Assembly (NCBI GenBank): GCA_020055645.1
Contig: CM034548.1
Span: 7,130,001-7,194,000, forward strand
Source of the DNA: Tomocerus qinae
Lineage: Eukaryota; Arthropoda; Collembola; Entomobryomorpha; Tomoceridae
Length of the DNA: 64,000 nt
Direction: 5' to 3'
This document shows, one piece after another, positions 38,101 to 53,000 of this stretch (position 1 is its first letter; each line of letters opens with the position of its first letter). The translations under genes and the position numbers were made by a program. Below the pieces are notes generated by a model, which worked only from the letters and a program-made list of their open reading frames with translations, was not told the DNA's origin and did not search any database.

Positions 38101-41100
38101 CAGATTGTACTTCCTACTTGGGACCTCCTACAGGGAGTTCTTCCAATCCAAATACTGACTCTTTATTTCTAATTTCGAAGTTCCAAATACAAAGGCATTC
38201 ACAAATGTCCTCGTTGGGATTGTTGCCTGCCTGCATATCTACTCTTATAATGATATACTGCTCATTTCAATCACTTTGTGTTGGTAATTGTAGATACGAT
38301 AATTTTATTTGTTTACTGCCTTCTACAAGACAAAGTAAAGTCTATCTCCTTGTATATCAGGTCAATAGTCAATGAAGCCGTACAGTATCTGAACTCCCAC
38401 GGTAGGGCTTTGTTACTTACCTTCCTGTTCAGTACTGTAATGAAATTTAAATATTACAATTGGAACATTATTTAGCTACTAAGGCCATATTAATACTAAA
38501 CAGTCCTTTGGATCTCCATGCTACTTAGTTAACCTTAAAAACTACTCAATGGATTATGGATTACACTTCTGTTCTCAAAGAAAGGAATGTTAATCATCAT
38601 AATGAAGAACTCAAGACATGAAGATTGTTTTCTTCTTTCAGAAATATTGAAATGTCTCCAGTCGGCAAGTCACTCAAAAGTATATCTACTTACTACTTAC
38701 TATGGAATAAAACAAAAATTTTAAACCCAACCACATTAAAATTCTTAATTTTGGGTTTTACATTTTATGTTGAATGCGTTTGCTTATCTCAATAATTAAG
38801 AAAAGGTAACGTCTTTTACTTGTTCTGTTGGCTTTCCTTCTAAGCCGAAGTTAATTTAGGTAATACTGTATTGTTTTTTGTAATGCTGAAGTTAAATTGT
38901 TTTACACGGGGCAGATTATGTCGTGGTATAGACAGGTCTAGGCTAAAAGGGTTCTTTTGTAAATCTGAGTGAGATGATCTGGGTCCTCACAGTGAGAGTT
39001 GTGCCTTTTCCTTCTTCTCCATTCATTAATTCATTCAGGTGTTCTCCTCTCTCTTTCAACTCTGTTCAATTGGAACTCTCATTGTGAGATTGTTAATTTA
39101 CCTACGGAGTATTTTCTATAGTGTCTTCACTATTCACCAGCTATTCACAATTACAATGGAATAATAAGTATTATACGCGAGCATTGTACGGTTCCATCGT
39201 AAATAGCATAACAGAAGATGGTTGTGTAATGCCATAAAGCCATGCCTTACATTGTGTTCTACAGTTTTGTTGTGTGCATTCAATTGCTCTGTGCTATTGA
39301 CCACGTCCACTGATATCCCATGTTTGGTCATAATTTGCACGATTGGGACGCCTCGTTTAGCCGTATTTGGCTCCTTTAAATTATCCTTCGTGGGGGAGGC
39401 TTCTTCATTTATTCGTCACCTGCTCTCTTCCACCACATTCGTCTCTAATAATCAAATAGCATTCAACAAACTATCCAACTTCACCTTACATCATTCATAA
39501 CGCATATACTCAACACAATTGACCATTTCTACCATTCTATCTCATTGTTTTCAATTACTGTTTCAACACGTGTCTTATGGAAATAATATTATCCTTCCTG
39601 GGGTTTTTTCACTGCTAATTAATAATCATACAGAATGAAGACTATAGACCCCCGTAAAAGACTATGAATCTAAAACCAAAAAATTCATGTAACTTATATT
39701 GGCTGTTTAAGGCTAAAAAATTATTTTGTTAAATAAAATTTTAATGGAAGAAAGGTTTTCAAAATAAGAGATATCTCATAAATTGTGGTTTAAAACTATT
39801 TTGGGAAAGTATACTATTGAAAACTGTGGAGAACAGAATTTTTATATTTTCTCCTCTTTATGGACTGTATAAAATGAAGATTGAAGAATTGTATACAAAA
39901 TAAATATTAATCTTTTGCCAAAATACGAAGTTCGAGAAACAGTCTCAAAATTTAAAAACATGACAATAAAACTTTTTGAAATTTGCTTATTTTGACATTT
40001 TAATGCTCACCCCTCCGTAAATATGTTTTATACACAATATTGCAACTATAATCTGTACTCACAAACAAAATATTGTTAGGTATTCGTCATTCGCTGCATT
40101 CTTGCTAAAATAACCGGAGTTATTCTTATACCGGTTTATTTTTACATGCACTATATTATAGTGCAGGATTTCATTTCCATCCCAATGCAATGGCTACAAA
40201 TTCGATATTGATACTATTATAAATCAATGTGATAACAGAATTTTTTTCTTCAACGAAACTAAATGTAATTGATTCTTATAAAACGAAGGTTTAGCTAAAT
40301 TTAGGGATTTTAGACTGTAATGGATTGATAAAATAGGATTGAAGGTAGTCGTAGATGGGTGGACGTAGTGAGGATAGAATGACTTGCTGCACTTAACAGA
40401 GATAAAAGAAGTTTAATTGCGTCTATTTAGTGCATTTAGTAGTTGTATAGAGAGGATAGATATTTATGATGTGGGGAATGCTGGTGACTCGAGTATTAAG
40501 AAAGAATGGACACAATGGGCAGCTAACAAGTGAAAGTCTCATTGACAGATGAGGAGAGCCAAAAGCAAAGGCCATTAAAAATTTGCACTGTCGTAATCAA
40601 GTCACTAGTTGTCAGTTGATGCATTAAAACTTAATAATGTTGTTGGAGCGACTCAATTGAGAAAGATGAGCAGGAGCGAGGAGAATAACGAACAGTCTTG
40701 CAAGTCATGAGAGAAACAAGTGTGGAAAAACTATTAGCAGTAGATTATTGTATTGTGTGTAATGTAATGTATGTACTAGATATTCCGTAGTGTACTTGCA
40801 TGTAAACGATTATAAAATTGATATGCTTACGTTGTGCTGACTTGGTGAATTTCGAGTAGGAGTATCAAATCAAGTTGAACGAAATTGTATCAAGGCAGTG
40901 TGAGCAAATATGGGCAAAATCAGTCAAATCAATCTGATTAAAACAAATTCAAGCAGATCAAGATCGGAGCATAACGTGCGTGGGTCACAAACTTCTTATT
41001 CATACAATTCCCTTTGCTGTTGCTACTAACAATACGCTCTCAAGGCATAACAACCAACTAACTACTCACTAAAATGCACACTATCTGTAATCTGTAATTC

Positions 41101-44048
41101 TGGTCAAGTCACTTTGTCTGGAATTGAACTTTTTTCTTCTTTTTAAATTGCAGCTAGGTACTTTAGTAGGCTGTCCTTCCTTACACAGAGTGTCTTATGT
41201 GTCTATTTTATTCTTGAATTATTATGCAGTGGCATAAATAAAAGACTATATAAATTGCCTCACAACAAATGCGTATTCTCTACACGCATCCTTCCACCAT
41301 TCTGTATACATTATGCAAAGTACACTGCATAATCTATACCAGCGATTAAGACAATTTTCTTGCCTAGTCCACAAACTGCAATAATAGAAACATGAATTAC
41401 GTAAAATTAAATAGGTTGCTAGTTTCTCATTTTTAGACTAGTATCGCAACATTAGCGACTCTTAAAATTGTATAAGCTATTGCTTCCAGAGAGTTGTTGG
41501 ATTTGCGAAGAATATATTTTAATAATATAAGTACATTATTCTCGTTTTTTATACGTTCATTATTATTATTACTTGTTTAAAATACAATTCTTCAACAATT
41601 CAGAATAATAATAAGGTTAAATATATTGAACGCTGTAATAATCTCTAGTACTATTAGTATGCAGTGTAAATAAAGGTTAGAGCTACTGCTCGGTAATTAC
41701 AAACAAACCATTCCTTATTTATTTGTGCATAACTACGTGCTTCACATATTAACAAACATTTTATTTTTTGAAATCTATAATTATATTCACACAAGAAAAA
41801 GAGTGCTGAAGTGTTTTGCATAATTGGCATCCTTGCACATGCTGATGTAAAAATCATACCAGTTAAAGAGTTACTACAAGTTAAAGCGTAGTAATAGATT
41901 CAACGCTAGCGAATTCTACATTGACGAGAAATACTATGAAAATATTTTATAATCATTTCGTATGTGTTAACTAATTTAAGTAATGATTTTAGAGCGAAAG
42001 AATTTAAAGGCATGACTATTTATTTGAACAATTATTTTGTGGCTATGATAAGATAAAATATACTACCAAAGATAATGTTATCAGAGCTACGGACAAATAC
42101 TAGAGAGACTAGAAACAATAAATTCATGGAAATGCAACTGTTGATACAGAAAGTGTGTTTGTAATGTTTCTATAATACTGTAAGGAAGAGAGTATCAGCT
42201 TATAAGACAGAATGGATTACCTAGACAAGGCAATATAATATAGGAAGATTCAAAGTCAAAGGATGACAAGACAGCAGCCAAGATGAGATGAGATGGACGA
42301 GAGTGGAAGAAGATACAGTTTGTTTGTTGTTGGTTGTAGAATATTGGTTTCCTAATTTGGCATAGGTTCCACAACAGACAGGTAAACATATTATTATTAC
42401 TATTAGCTACATATGTGTGTGCATGTACTAATAAGCTTGGCAGGATTATAAATGACTTAGTAAACGACAGAATGTCAGAATGTTCAATTTACAATTTAGT
42501 CAGTTCACAACTCACACGGCAAAAAAGAACAAGTAAAATGAACATGGCAAAAGAAAGAATGGAACCAGGATTCCATTTGTTTCAATATAAATATGTAGTA
42601 TAGGCACATTAATATTATAGAAAATGGGAGGTTGTGAACTAATTGTAGGTAAGCAAACAATTGTTGCTTCGCAATTACTCCACGCTATACCCTTAGCAGC
42701 TGTCTCACTCTGATCTATTTATCTGCATCATCCTTTTTCCCAACTTTAAAATTCCCAACAAAATACAAAGAGAGGTCTTTTGTATTGATTCTAGTACATC
42801 CCTTGTAGGTATTGCTGCAGCATCGAATTACATAAAGTTCCTACATAAGAACGTATGTAATGCTAGTTAACATTTATTTTTGATGACTTTTTGTAGCAAA
42901 TGGAGCTAAGGCATGTTGTAAATGTAAGGCATATATGTAGTATAAGGACATACAGTTGCATCTGATTATTAGTGTACTAGGACGGCAAGAATGAATTAGA
43001 AGGTGTTTTTCGCGTGGGAAGAAAGTACGCAAGCAAAAGCTCTCTAGCTCCTTGTTCAACTCTGTTAAGGTGCTTATTATTTCTTCCTTTGGCTAGAATG
43101 GATTTACTACGGTGTAAAAGGTGCTTCTTTTACTACACTCCACACACTAACACATGTGCACTCAAGACATAGACCATAATAAAATACCTATCTGACTATG
43201 CTAACTGCTATATTATGTCCCATATGAATCCATAATTAAACGTAAAAAGAGACACAATGATTCATTTACCCAGCAATTTATGTTGCGGCACAACTCTACA
43301 TCATAATTACACTCTTCCATTTTGCATTTTAATACGTGTCCTTTTAAGAACACATTATAAACAATTTGTAAGGGCTACGATACTTAGTATTTGTCTAGAA
43401 AATTTAATCAAACTGGCAATTAAATCTCGAAAAATATTTCGGGATACTTTTATGCACATAATAATATAGAAACTCGTAATTTATTTTTAGAACTGTTTAA
43501 AAAAATTATGAATGCATGTCAGGTTACTGTCAATAATTATATAATGACTCCGATAGTACTAGATACAAAATGACAAAAGTGTGCAGTGGTAGTCATGACT
43601 TGTGCTTAGTAGACTAGTAGATTGGTAAGCCTTGTTAATGATCAATTAGATATGGTGGTTGGGTCACTGCATTGAAAGGTTCATAACATGAAGCCCGTGC
43701 TGTAGCTTGATCAAAGCCTGACGGACATTAATTTTACCGAAAACGTTTTGTTCTTTCAAATTCATTAGGTGCTTAGCATTCTGACAACCTTTAGATTTCC
43801 ATATCGATTATCAGCCTTCTTAGTCAAGCAATTAATATGCAAGAAACGTTGTGTCATGATTATCAATATCGACTCAATGAGTTCAGGAAACTGTTTGTTC
43901 TGCACCAAATATACATAGGTACACATACATGTAGGCTTCTTGAAATCCTTGGACATGAAATACAATATTGTCATGTCTACAGAGTACTTCGCAATAATAG
44001 TGAATACCTGTAAGCGAGGCTCGAGCTCATTCTTATTCCTCTTGTGTA
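23160..44048. other. Gene-free AT-rich sequence
   Basis: No gene is supported. Open frames up to about 130 codons (for example near 23439-23813 and 37986-38375) have no recognisable domain, are rich in residues coded by AT-rich triplets and do not join to others through good splice sites that I could find. A short GC-rich patch at about 36800-36945 and a TIR-like heptadecamer near 40009 stand out and are discussed as findings. Confidence 0.55.
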
Positions 44049-44082
44049 TTTAGTCCAATCAAAAACACTTGATTGGACTAAA
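44049..44082. repeat. Perfect 14-bp hairpin, 6-nt loop
   Basis: TTTAGTCCAATCAA (44049-44062), loop AAACAC, then its exact reverse complement (44069-44082). The stem is too short for an animal microRNA precursor and no T-run or CTRR end follows. It could be the remnant of a miniature inverted-repeat element or a structured site. Function unknown. Confidence 0.6.
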
Positions 44083-47000
44083 CAAGATTTGCGGCTGCCA
44101 ATTTTCTGAATACTGATGCGAACTGCTGCTACTTATATTTAGTACGAGGCATATCTGTTGGTGTATATACCACTCATTAAACAACCAAGTGGTAATCGAT
44201 ATGAATTAATTTGTCTAACTAATCAAAACTTATTCCTTGTAATAAATATCATCCTTGTCATTGTAAAATGTCCTAGAACTCCTGATAAAAATATTTGTAA
44301 CAAGGTTGTGTTTTCATTTCATCAATTTTTGTTTCTCATTTATTTTAACTATTAAGACCTTGAACGAAACAATTGCAAAATAGGGGTAGCTAAATGGATA
44401 ATTATTCATATAAAATAATGTTTTCGGCTACATACGAAAATTTAAGTTGCAAAAGGCACCCACACATTAAAAATACTTGAATAATTGTCCATTTCTTTCG
44501 TATGGTATATTTTTCTGCAAGAAAATATTACGCTGGCTATTAAACATCTTTCAGTTTCAATGCTGTTATGTATTTACACAATCTAATGAAAAAGCTTAAT
44601 GTGACATAAAATCGAATGATTCGATGGGAGATGCAAATATATTGTGGATGAAATGACACTAGATGTAAAATAAAAGGCCGGAGGTAGGAAGAAAAGGAAT
44701 CAGAAATTCTGCTAAATGACACGGTAGCGTGACTGGAACTGGAAATGATGATATATTATTGCCGATTCCCTTCCCCCAATTGATGAACGTGTAAACAAAC
44801 ATTATTTTTACAGAGAACCGTCAGGCGTCTTCTCTCTCCTTGCATGCCAATTACAGACCTCAGTTTTTAAGTGTACTCAACTGACATGTAATGTGCAGTG
44901 AACTCTGATCACACGAAATCATAGTAATGTTCTACTATCATATTTTATACACTACGCACACACATGCTGGCATAATTTATTCGAGGCATCGTGTCTCTGT
45001 GTATATTGTACACAAATTTATATTTTGAGCTGTGGTTTTAGTTGGTGCATCTGAAAGGTATGAAATGCATGTATCTTCAGGGAAGTAGGAAGGAACTGAA
45101 GATGAACGGGTAAGTGAATTCGATTCAGAAGAAATGTTTTGTTAATGTTAATGCCAGTCGAGGCAACAATAAAGAGCAAAATGCCAGAGCCAGCCGTATG
45201 GAGCGAGCTCATCCCTTTGAGACAGACAGACTTTTGACTGCTGAACTGAACTCTCGACTGAATGATTATTTTCGACAACACACGTCATGACATCATTTCA
45301 TAATTCATAGTCATTGTGCTCGCATTTTACTCGCTTCCATAAAAGGTAGTCTTTTCCTCCCTAGACGATTTGCTTCTTTTTGACAATGTACCCTGTGAGC
45401 TGCCCTACTCTGACTCCGACTCTCGACACTCGACATTACCATACAGACATTACATATTTTATGGCATGTTAACTTCGTTCATACAGTATATGGTAGGTAG
45501 GTACTTAGGTACTGCATCGACGTGCTCTACAGATAATCTCAAAAACCCAGTCAATCTCATCTGAAGAACACTAACTCTGTTGTAGATGCTCTTTTTGCTT
45601 GCCACTTTACTACTTTCTTCAGGTACTTACACTCTCCTTTGTGTTATCGTATTATCTTGTCTATGCAGAAATCCTCTACATTGTTCTCCTACGTTCAGAA
45701 ATGACTGATGAGTCAATTGCTATTGAGAAATCAATGTTTATTTACCAAGGATACTCTGCTCCTTTGCATATCTCCTTCTATGTAGCTACAATAATCGGCC
45801 TGTAAATAAACAATAGGTATTTTATTGAATAACCAGCAAATAATATTACAATTCAGTTTGTGAGCTTCATACCTCCCTAATTCTTCTGAGCACATTTCTA
45901 GAACCTACCTATATTTTTATCATAAATAAATTAAGTTTCAAATTAACATACTACATAGATAAATATATCAACTCGTAAGGGGTGTTTAAAAAAAGTTTAG
46001 AATTTTACGAATTTTACGAATTTTACAAATAAGGTTACCAATTGTAGGTGTAGGTATTAAAATCAATTAGTTGATTATGAGCAAATCTTCTACCATTTAG
46101 TAACATAATATGTGTAATGAAAATTTCAAACGACAGTATAATAGGACCACCAAAGTTATCCAATTATTAAGAGGTGTATATTGATGTGGTTTCTACTTAG
46201 AAAATATAATTGGAAATCACCGGGGCAATTATCAGTTACTATCAATCAAGTTTGATGGTATAAATACTCCAGAATTCTCGAAAACAATTAACTGGGTTCT
46301 TTATCTGAGTTGATAATTTGGTATCTAATCCATAAGTATTACTTTAGCTGATAGATTATATTTGTTTGTAGAAAGTGGACGACTTGTCGCCCTTAATTAT
46401 CTTTGCACAACTAATGCCAAATAATGGATTCCCTTTTCGGAGTGAGAATTGTCGCCACAGACAATAGTTAACGATGCGAGAGACTGAAAAAGTGGAAGAC
46501 TTCAAATATCTAATTAGACATTCTGAATCAAGTAATCTATCAAAATATTATGAAGGGAATAATGGACACTGACTAACCACGATTGCATTTAAGGCTTCCA
46601 TTGAAAAAATTTCTGAGAAAGTTAAAGAGAATAATAATAATATAATGGATTGGAAGCCCCAGCCTTATTAGAGCTCTGCAAGTGCTCATTTTGTATATTT
46701 TTATGTTCACAATAACACTGTTCAAACAAGTTCCTAAGGTTGAACACTATGCTTCTCCCTATACATATACTAACTATGAATCAAACGCAGTAAACATTGA
46801 GAGAGGACAGACAATAAATACAAACAGAAAGAAACGGAGCGTAACATAACGAACTACATTGAGACCTGCATTAAATTTATGAATACTCCAGGGATAGAAT
46901 TCAACCTGAAATTGGAATTGTCATTTTCATTTGCTAGCTATTAAATATTAATGATTTTGTCTCTTTGGCTAACGGGAAATGAGTTATGTTTCGTCAGACG

Positions 47001-50000
47001 ACTTTCAGTCCTCTTTCTACCTTCACTTTCCACAGAGAAATACTCCACTTTTTATATCTACTCATGGCTTTACGTTTGCTTTCATCCCTTGCACATAAAT
47101 CCCTAATACTTTAGGTATTAGCTACTTGCTACACTAATGCTTCTTATGCGATGTAAATGCTATTCTTAACACTTTTTATCCCAACAAAATTATACTACCA
47201 CTAAAAGAGTGGGATTTACAGTTTATTGTAACTATTTTAGCATCCTAGTTATTACTTTCTAATATTTAAGAAATGAATTAGTTGGAGGATTAAAGAATAG
47301 CGATAAAACAAAGCCAATCTCGAGAATTATGCTTAACTTGCCATGAAAGAAAATAATAATGAACGGTAGTAACTCATTTTCAGCAGTTTTGGCATCCTTT
47401 TCTAATTTGACCGTAGTCTTATTATTTACTCTTAGTTCAGAGTGAAGGTTATCTCAAACACTTGCTAGTAATATTGTTTCTTATGTCTACCCACTTGAGA
47501 AGATGACGATGAGACAGGATTATATATATTATGCATCTATACGTATAGCTGACACACGGCAACACCAACACTCGATTGAGACTGCCGAACTTTGCTGTTT
47601 GCATTTCCCCATGCTCTATTGCATGAGTTCGTGCATATATTATTTGTTGGGTAGAGGGTAGGTATTGTATAAATAACTACAATATTGTCTTCTTATTCTT
47701 TCCTATCCTGTAATATATTATATCTACATTATATTAAACACAATTACATACATTGTACATGTACTCATAACAAAGCAAACTAATGTATTGTTTCCTCTCT
47801 TGACTTTTCTGATATTTACATTTGGAGCTTGGGTTAACTTTACCATGACTCGATTATTGCTACCTTATGAATTCGTAATGCATACCTAACGACTCTCCAT
47901 ATTATACCTACACACATCTTTTTATTTTTCGAGTACAGAAGAGACACTAATGACTTTTCTTTGTTTCTGATATAGGATAATGGTTACAAAAGTTGAGGAT
48001 TAGAATTTTACATTTCATTTATTTATTTAGCTACCACTAAGCGCTCAATGCTTGCTTCAAGGAAGCCTTACATCACTCAGAAAGAACGAGTGCGTACTTT
48101 GCTCTCAATGTTTTCATTACTTTAACATTACCATACCTTAAATAATCCTACACATTTACAGTGGACATGCTTCAAATTCAGAAACAAATAACACGGCTAG
48201 AAATAAAATGATTATACACGTCACATTACTCTGCACCATGAAAATTAAATTACTTACCTTTGGATATTCTGGATGAGTGCTTGGCTTCGTTAAACCTGAG
48301 TTACCCTGCACTTGAATGCATCTATCCTCATTCTTAGCACCCCTAAGATGGGATAACTTCATTCTAGCCGGTTTCTAATAAGGACGTAGACGTCCGCTGC
48401 ACAAGCCAATTGCTACAAATACAAAGAGGTAAGACTGTGACATGCTAGTCCATTAACGATGACGATCAGGTTAATGGTTATGTTTAATTCTATTAGCAAT
48501 CTATTGGATTTATGGGTTAAAGGTAGAATTCTCAGTTTTAATTTTTTTAATCTGATTCAAATGTAGTCTCTAACTGTTATTAAATATTATCAAATTATAA
48601 TTTTGTTAACATTACATCTAACGACATCTTTTTAAGAATTTTTTTTAATTTTGAGTAGCGGATATGAAAATGAAATTGAAAATGAAACACGAAAAGAAAA
48701 GAAAAGTTTAAAAACCGTCTCATAATGTATAACTAGTTTTTGTTTTGACAAGTTGTCTGAGTAGACTCGTGCTTAGAGAATCATCCTAAATTATACTACA
48801 TTAAATTTTCCTTCTCTTGTTATATGTAGTACCAAGCTGTAATTTGTATAGCCTATTGTCTACTATACTGCATCCATCCATTCTTCGGTGCATAAATCAA
48901 AATAACTTGAAGTGGATATATAAAGCATTCCGTTACATTGTTAACTTCTATACTATTTACTTCCTTACATATAACATAGTATATATCTATTTCGTTTTAT
49001 ACGAAGTAAATATAATAAGGGATGTGTTTTGATATTTATGTATGTAAATAGTGGTTAAATTATTCAAATTTGATGGAAGAAGCTGACGTGAGCGACACAG
49101 AATTGTCTACACGAAATCATAACATAGGAAGCGATCTGAGATAATGGAGTCTACACATTATAACAACTGTTTTAGTTATAAGACAAGGCAAAGTCCCCAT
49201 GGAATTGGTAAACGTGTGTAGATCGGGGCTTCTGACTGTGTGACATCACAAGACAACGGTTAAGCACATGGAGACAGGTACCTTGACATAACTGACTGTG
49301 GCGAGTTACACTGACATCGCATCGTAATACAATCACTACACAAATTCACCTAATCCTTACAACAAATACAAAGTATTAAACAAAACAAACAAAAATGATT
49401 TTTATCTTCCATCTCCACTTGACTGAATTGAATCAGACTGACTGCATCAATGACTCAATTGAGCTTACATGCCATAATATCATTTTTTACATCATACAAA
49501 TTGGTAGGTAGTTAGATCTATAGCTAGTAGCTAGCTATTTAACTCGAGAAGTGACTTGTCTGTACTTAAGTACATCTGTAAGGGAATATTATACACAAGT
49601 ATATAGCATGAAGACTTTTTAGCTCTGTCACCGGTACTTACAACGTTTACTGTCTCCCTTCTTATTTCGTTTGTTTGAGTTTGGATAGCCTTACTGTCAA
49701 GTTTACATTGCACAAGATCACGAATCAGCTCCTGTCTGTCAACAACATGGAGAAATGATATCAAATGCCCACTTTATTTTTTATGGACAAACAAAACACA
49801 TTCGTGATGTGATGACAATGACAACAAAGAAATGTTGACGGGAGACGGGAAGATGAGAAAGACTACTTGACTTGTTACTCTAACCATTATTATTATTACT
49901 ATCCACACACCACCAGCTATAATATTATTTATTGCTTTTATACTACCAATAAGTAGTAGGTTATAAAACTATCTGCCGATCTCGTCTCACAAATGCACAT

Positions 50001-53000
50001 CCTAAGCGTATTGTAGTAGCCATTGGTATGAGTGACATTGTTTATTCGTCCTACTATGATTTTAGTAGTGAGATTGTATCTACAATAAAATGTGGACCAC
50101 TTTAGTATAATATAATCTCCAATTCCAATTGACAAAAGGGATTTGTGAGTAAGAAGATACAATACAATCATCTCTGTCCGAGCATGAAAATTAAGGAGGT
50201 TTAATTCTAGTACACAATAAAATAGGAAGTAGGAGCATCAAGTGTAGTAATGACATGGGTAGCCAGCAGAATGGTATAAAAATGTAAAGGTGCTTTGCTT
50301 AAAGGCAGATATAGCAGTAGATATGTATCCCTATACTTAAGATGCCTCCTCCGTTAGCACAAATAAATACAAAATAAATTATTAGGAGAACAGGACAGGA
50401 AAAGACGTCTAGTTAGTACAGGTACGAGTTTTATGGGCATAGCAGTACAGTACTGTAATGGAGTAGTAAAGAAGTAGCAGTTAGTTATGATAAATGCAGT
50501 AAAAGGGCATTATGCACATTATTATAATACATAAGTGTTGTAAAGTAAATTCATGGGGAAGTTGACTTGGTATGATATGTTAAGCTAAGTATTCATTGGA
50601 TTGGATCAGATAGAGTGGACAGTCTGCAGCGGTTGTCGGCAATTTCACTTTGTCGGCAACTAGTCTCACTAATCACCTGACAGAGCAGTCCATACACATG
50701 TCAATATACATTTGCATTTCTTCATGCAAACAAAGTTTTGACTGAACACAACAGAATGGAGCCATTTCCCTTTATTACGTCTACTTTATTAAGAAAACGT
50801 AATTCCCATACTTATGTACCTTTTCTACATATTATAGTATATATTCCTGCCTGACTGACTATATCTATATCGGACTGTAATGATACAATCATTATCTTTT
50901 CACCGCCTCAAGAAGATTATCAGTTCAGTCAGTCCGCTTCATTCAGCTACTTATTTATTTATATTTTAGACTTATAAGGAGGAAACTTTGGAATTTGATT
51001 CCATCATCAACAATACTCTTGCACGATCAGAGCACAGATAAGTAGCAAGCCTTATGCACAGAGCCAAATGATATTATAATAATGCCAGTAGCTCCCTGCT
51101 GTATCCATATAAATTAATACCTACGTGAATGATAAGACTCAGTGACCGTAGTAGTAGCCACATTCTATATGTAGTAATGGAGCCGAACATTATTCATCGT
51201 AGAGCGAGCTGTTTATCTACTCGACTCGCTCTTGCCGTTTGATTAACGACTCTAAACTGTATCAATAATCTAATAACCCTGTTGTGTCAGTGCGGGTTGG
51301 CTAAACAATGGATGATACCTTGTAAAACATTCGTAAAGGTTTTATAAGCCGCTGTTGACGTTGCAAATCTTTCCGTCGACAATCAAATTCAACTTTGGTG
51401 TCCGTATCACTATCTATAATTCTCCTAAGTCAAACAAAAAGTTGAATGGGCATTTGAACATTCAAAGAAATCAAGTTCACTGTCAACACTGAACTTATTA
51501 CGTACGCAGATATTTACGGCTGGCGGATGTACTACATTCGTACATGCACACACTCATGTAATGAAAATAATAAAATACCTAATTGATACTAGAGGTTTCA
51601 ACTGGGAGCATTAAATCTACCCAAGCATTTCAATTGTGATTTATAATAGGACGACCAAACTATTTTACTATACAGGTGCAATAAAAGACCAAGTGCGAGT
51701 GAAAGTTGGGCAAGTTTTTATATTTATTTATGTCTTGTATCAAAACGTGGGTCGTTAATGCTTCAAATGACATTTACTTATACCGACTCGTCAACAATGA
51801 GAGCCACTATCTATCGTCCTTAATTCACAGTCAGCACTAGTCAACGCTTAATTAACGAAATCCTTAATACCGTAATTCTCAAAACATGCCTTCTTAAATT
51901 ACTACAGTATAATACATACAAACATAGGCATTCCATATAAACTATAATAATACAAATATGTCGTAGGTACCTACAGATATAAGTAATTCGCCCTTAATTA
52001 TAGTAGACAGCATTGTCTATTGTGATGTTTCCCTGAAACTAAATAGCTAAATATTTTGATTTACAGTTTAAAAAGCAGTATAGGTATTGAGTTGTGCTAA
52101 GCAAAAAGCTGAATATCTAGAAATATTATAGATATTCATGTTTTTAGATAATATACCTCGAAGAAAAGAGCAAATTTTTTAATTCCGAGCCACATTAATA
52201 TAGTAAGGACTGTGAAATTGAAAAAGATTCATAACTATTACAGATTTATGTAGAGCATTTACCTTTATTTTATATAAATTGAAAAGGCAGTTAATGCACT
52301 ATACTCAGTAGTATATATGCATTAACATTTTTAAAGTAAATACACTGAAAGACCTTTGACCCACCTGGTTGGTGAATCTCAATTGTACACTGCGGCTTAT
52401 ATTCGAGATTTGTAAGTGTTAAATAAGTATAATAATAATATATATAAGGTGGTAGTATTACTTTATTAAAAATGCATTGTTTGGGATGGAAAGTTATGAA
52501 TGAAGTCAACAAGGTGCTTTAAAAAGTTATGTGGAGTGTCTCCTGTCGTCATAGGTATGTGTAGTTTATGCTTGAATCTTGACACAGAGTTGAAGATATG
52601 TAGATATTAGATGAGTGTAAAAGTCAAGGAGATATCCAGCCTGGAGTGATTTATGGGACGGAATTCTTACGATGTGCAGAGAAACCGGACCGGACATCTC
52701 TGATTGTGCTGTGAGTGCGAGAAGTTCTGATTTAAATTAAACTTTAATAAATAAAATACTGTGAAGAATCGACTCAACTGTGCGAAACCAGATCAGCAGA
52801 TGAAGAAACCAGTCAAAGTCATCGACAATGTAATCAGGTCTAATCGTTAAAGCCTGCAGATCTGCATACTAGCCACAAACGGACGTAGGTATAGCGTCTT
52901 CTTGACTTGTCTGACATGGAATATCACCTACAATAATAATAACATTAGAGATTAGAGTGAGTCTGGCCTGACTCTGTCATCTTGTCTAAACCTCATGGCA

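Noticed and set aside
37986-38375. 129-codon plus-strand open frame
   Set aside because: Non-ATG start, no recognisable domain, composition typical of chance AT-rich translation, no partner exons found.
50191-50199. TTAAGGAGG, like the start of the transposon left end
   Set aside because: Only 9 bp match and the similarity stops at once; no partner end nearby.
51201-51232. 8-bp inverted repeat AGAGCGAG ... CTCGCTCT
   Set aside because: Short stem with a 16-nt loop; expected by chance in a window this long.
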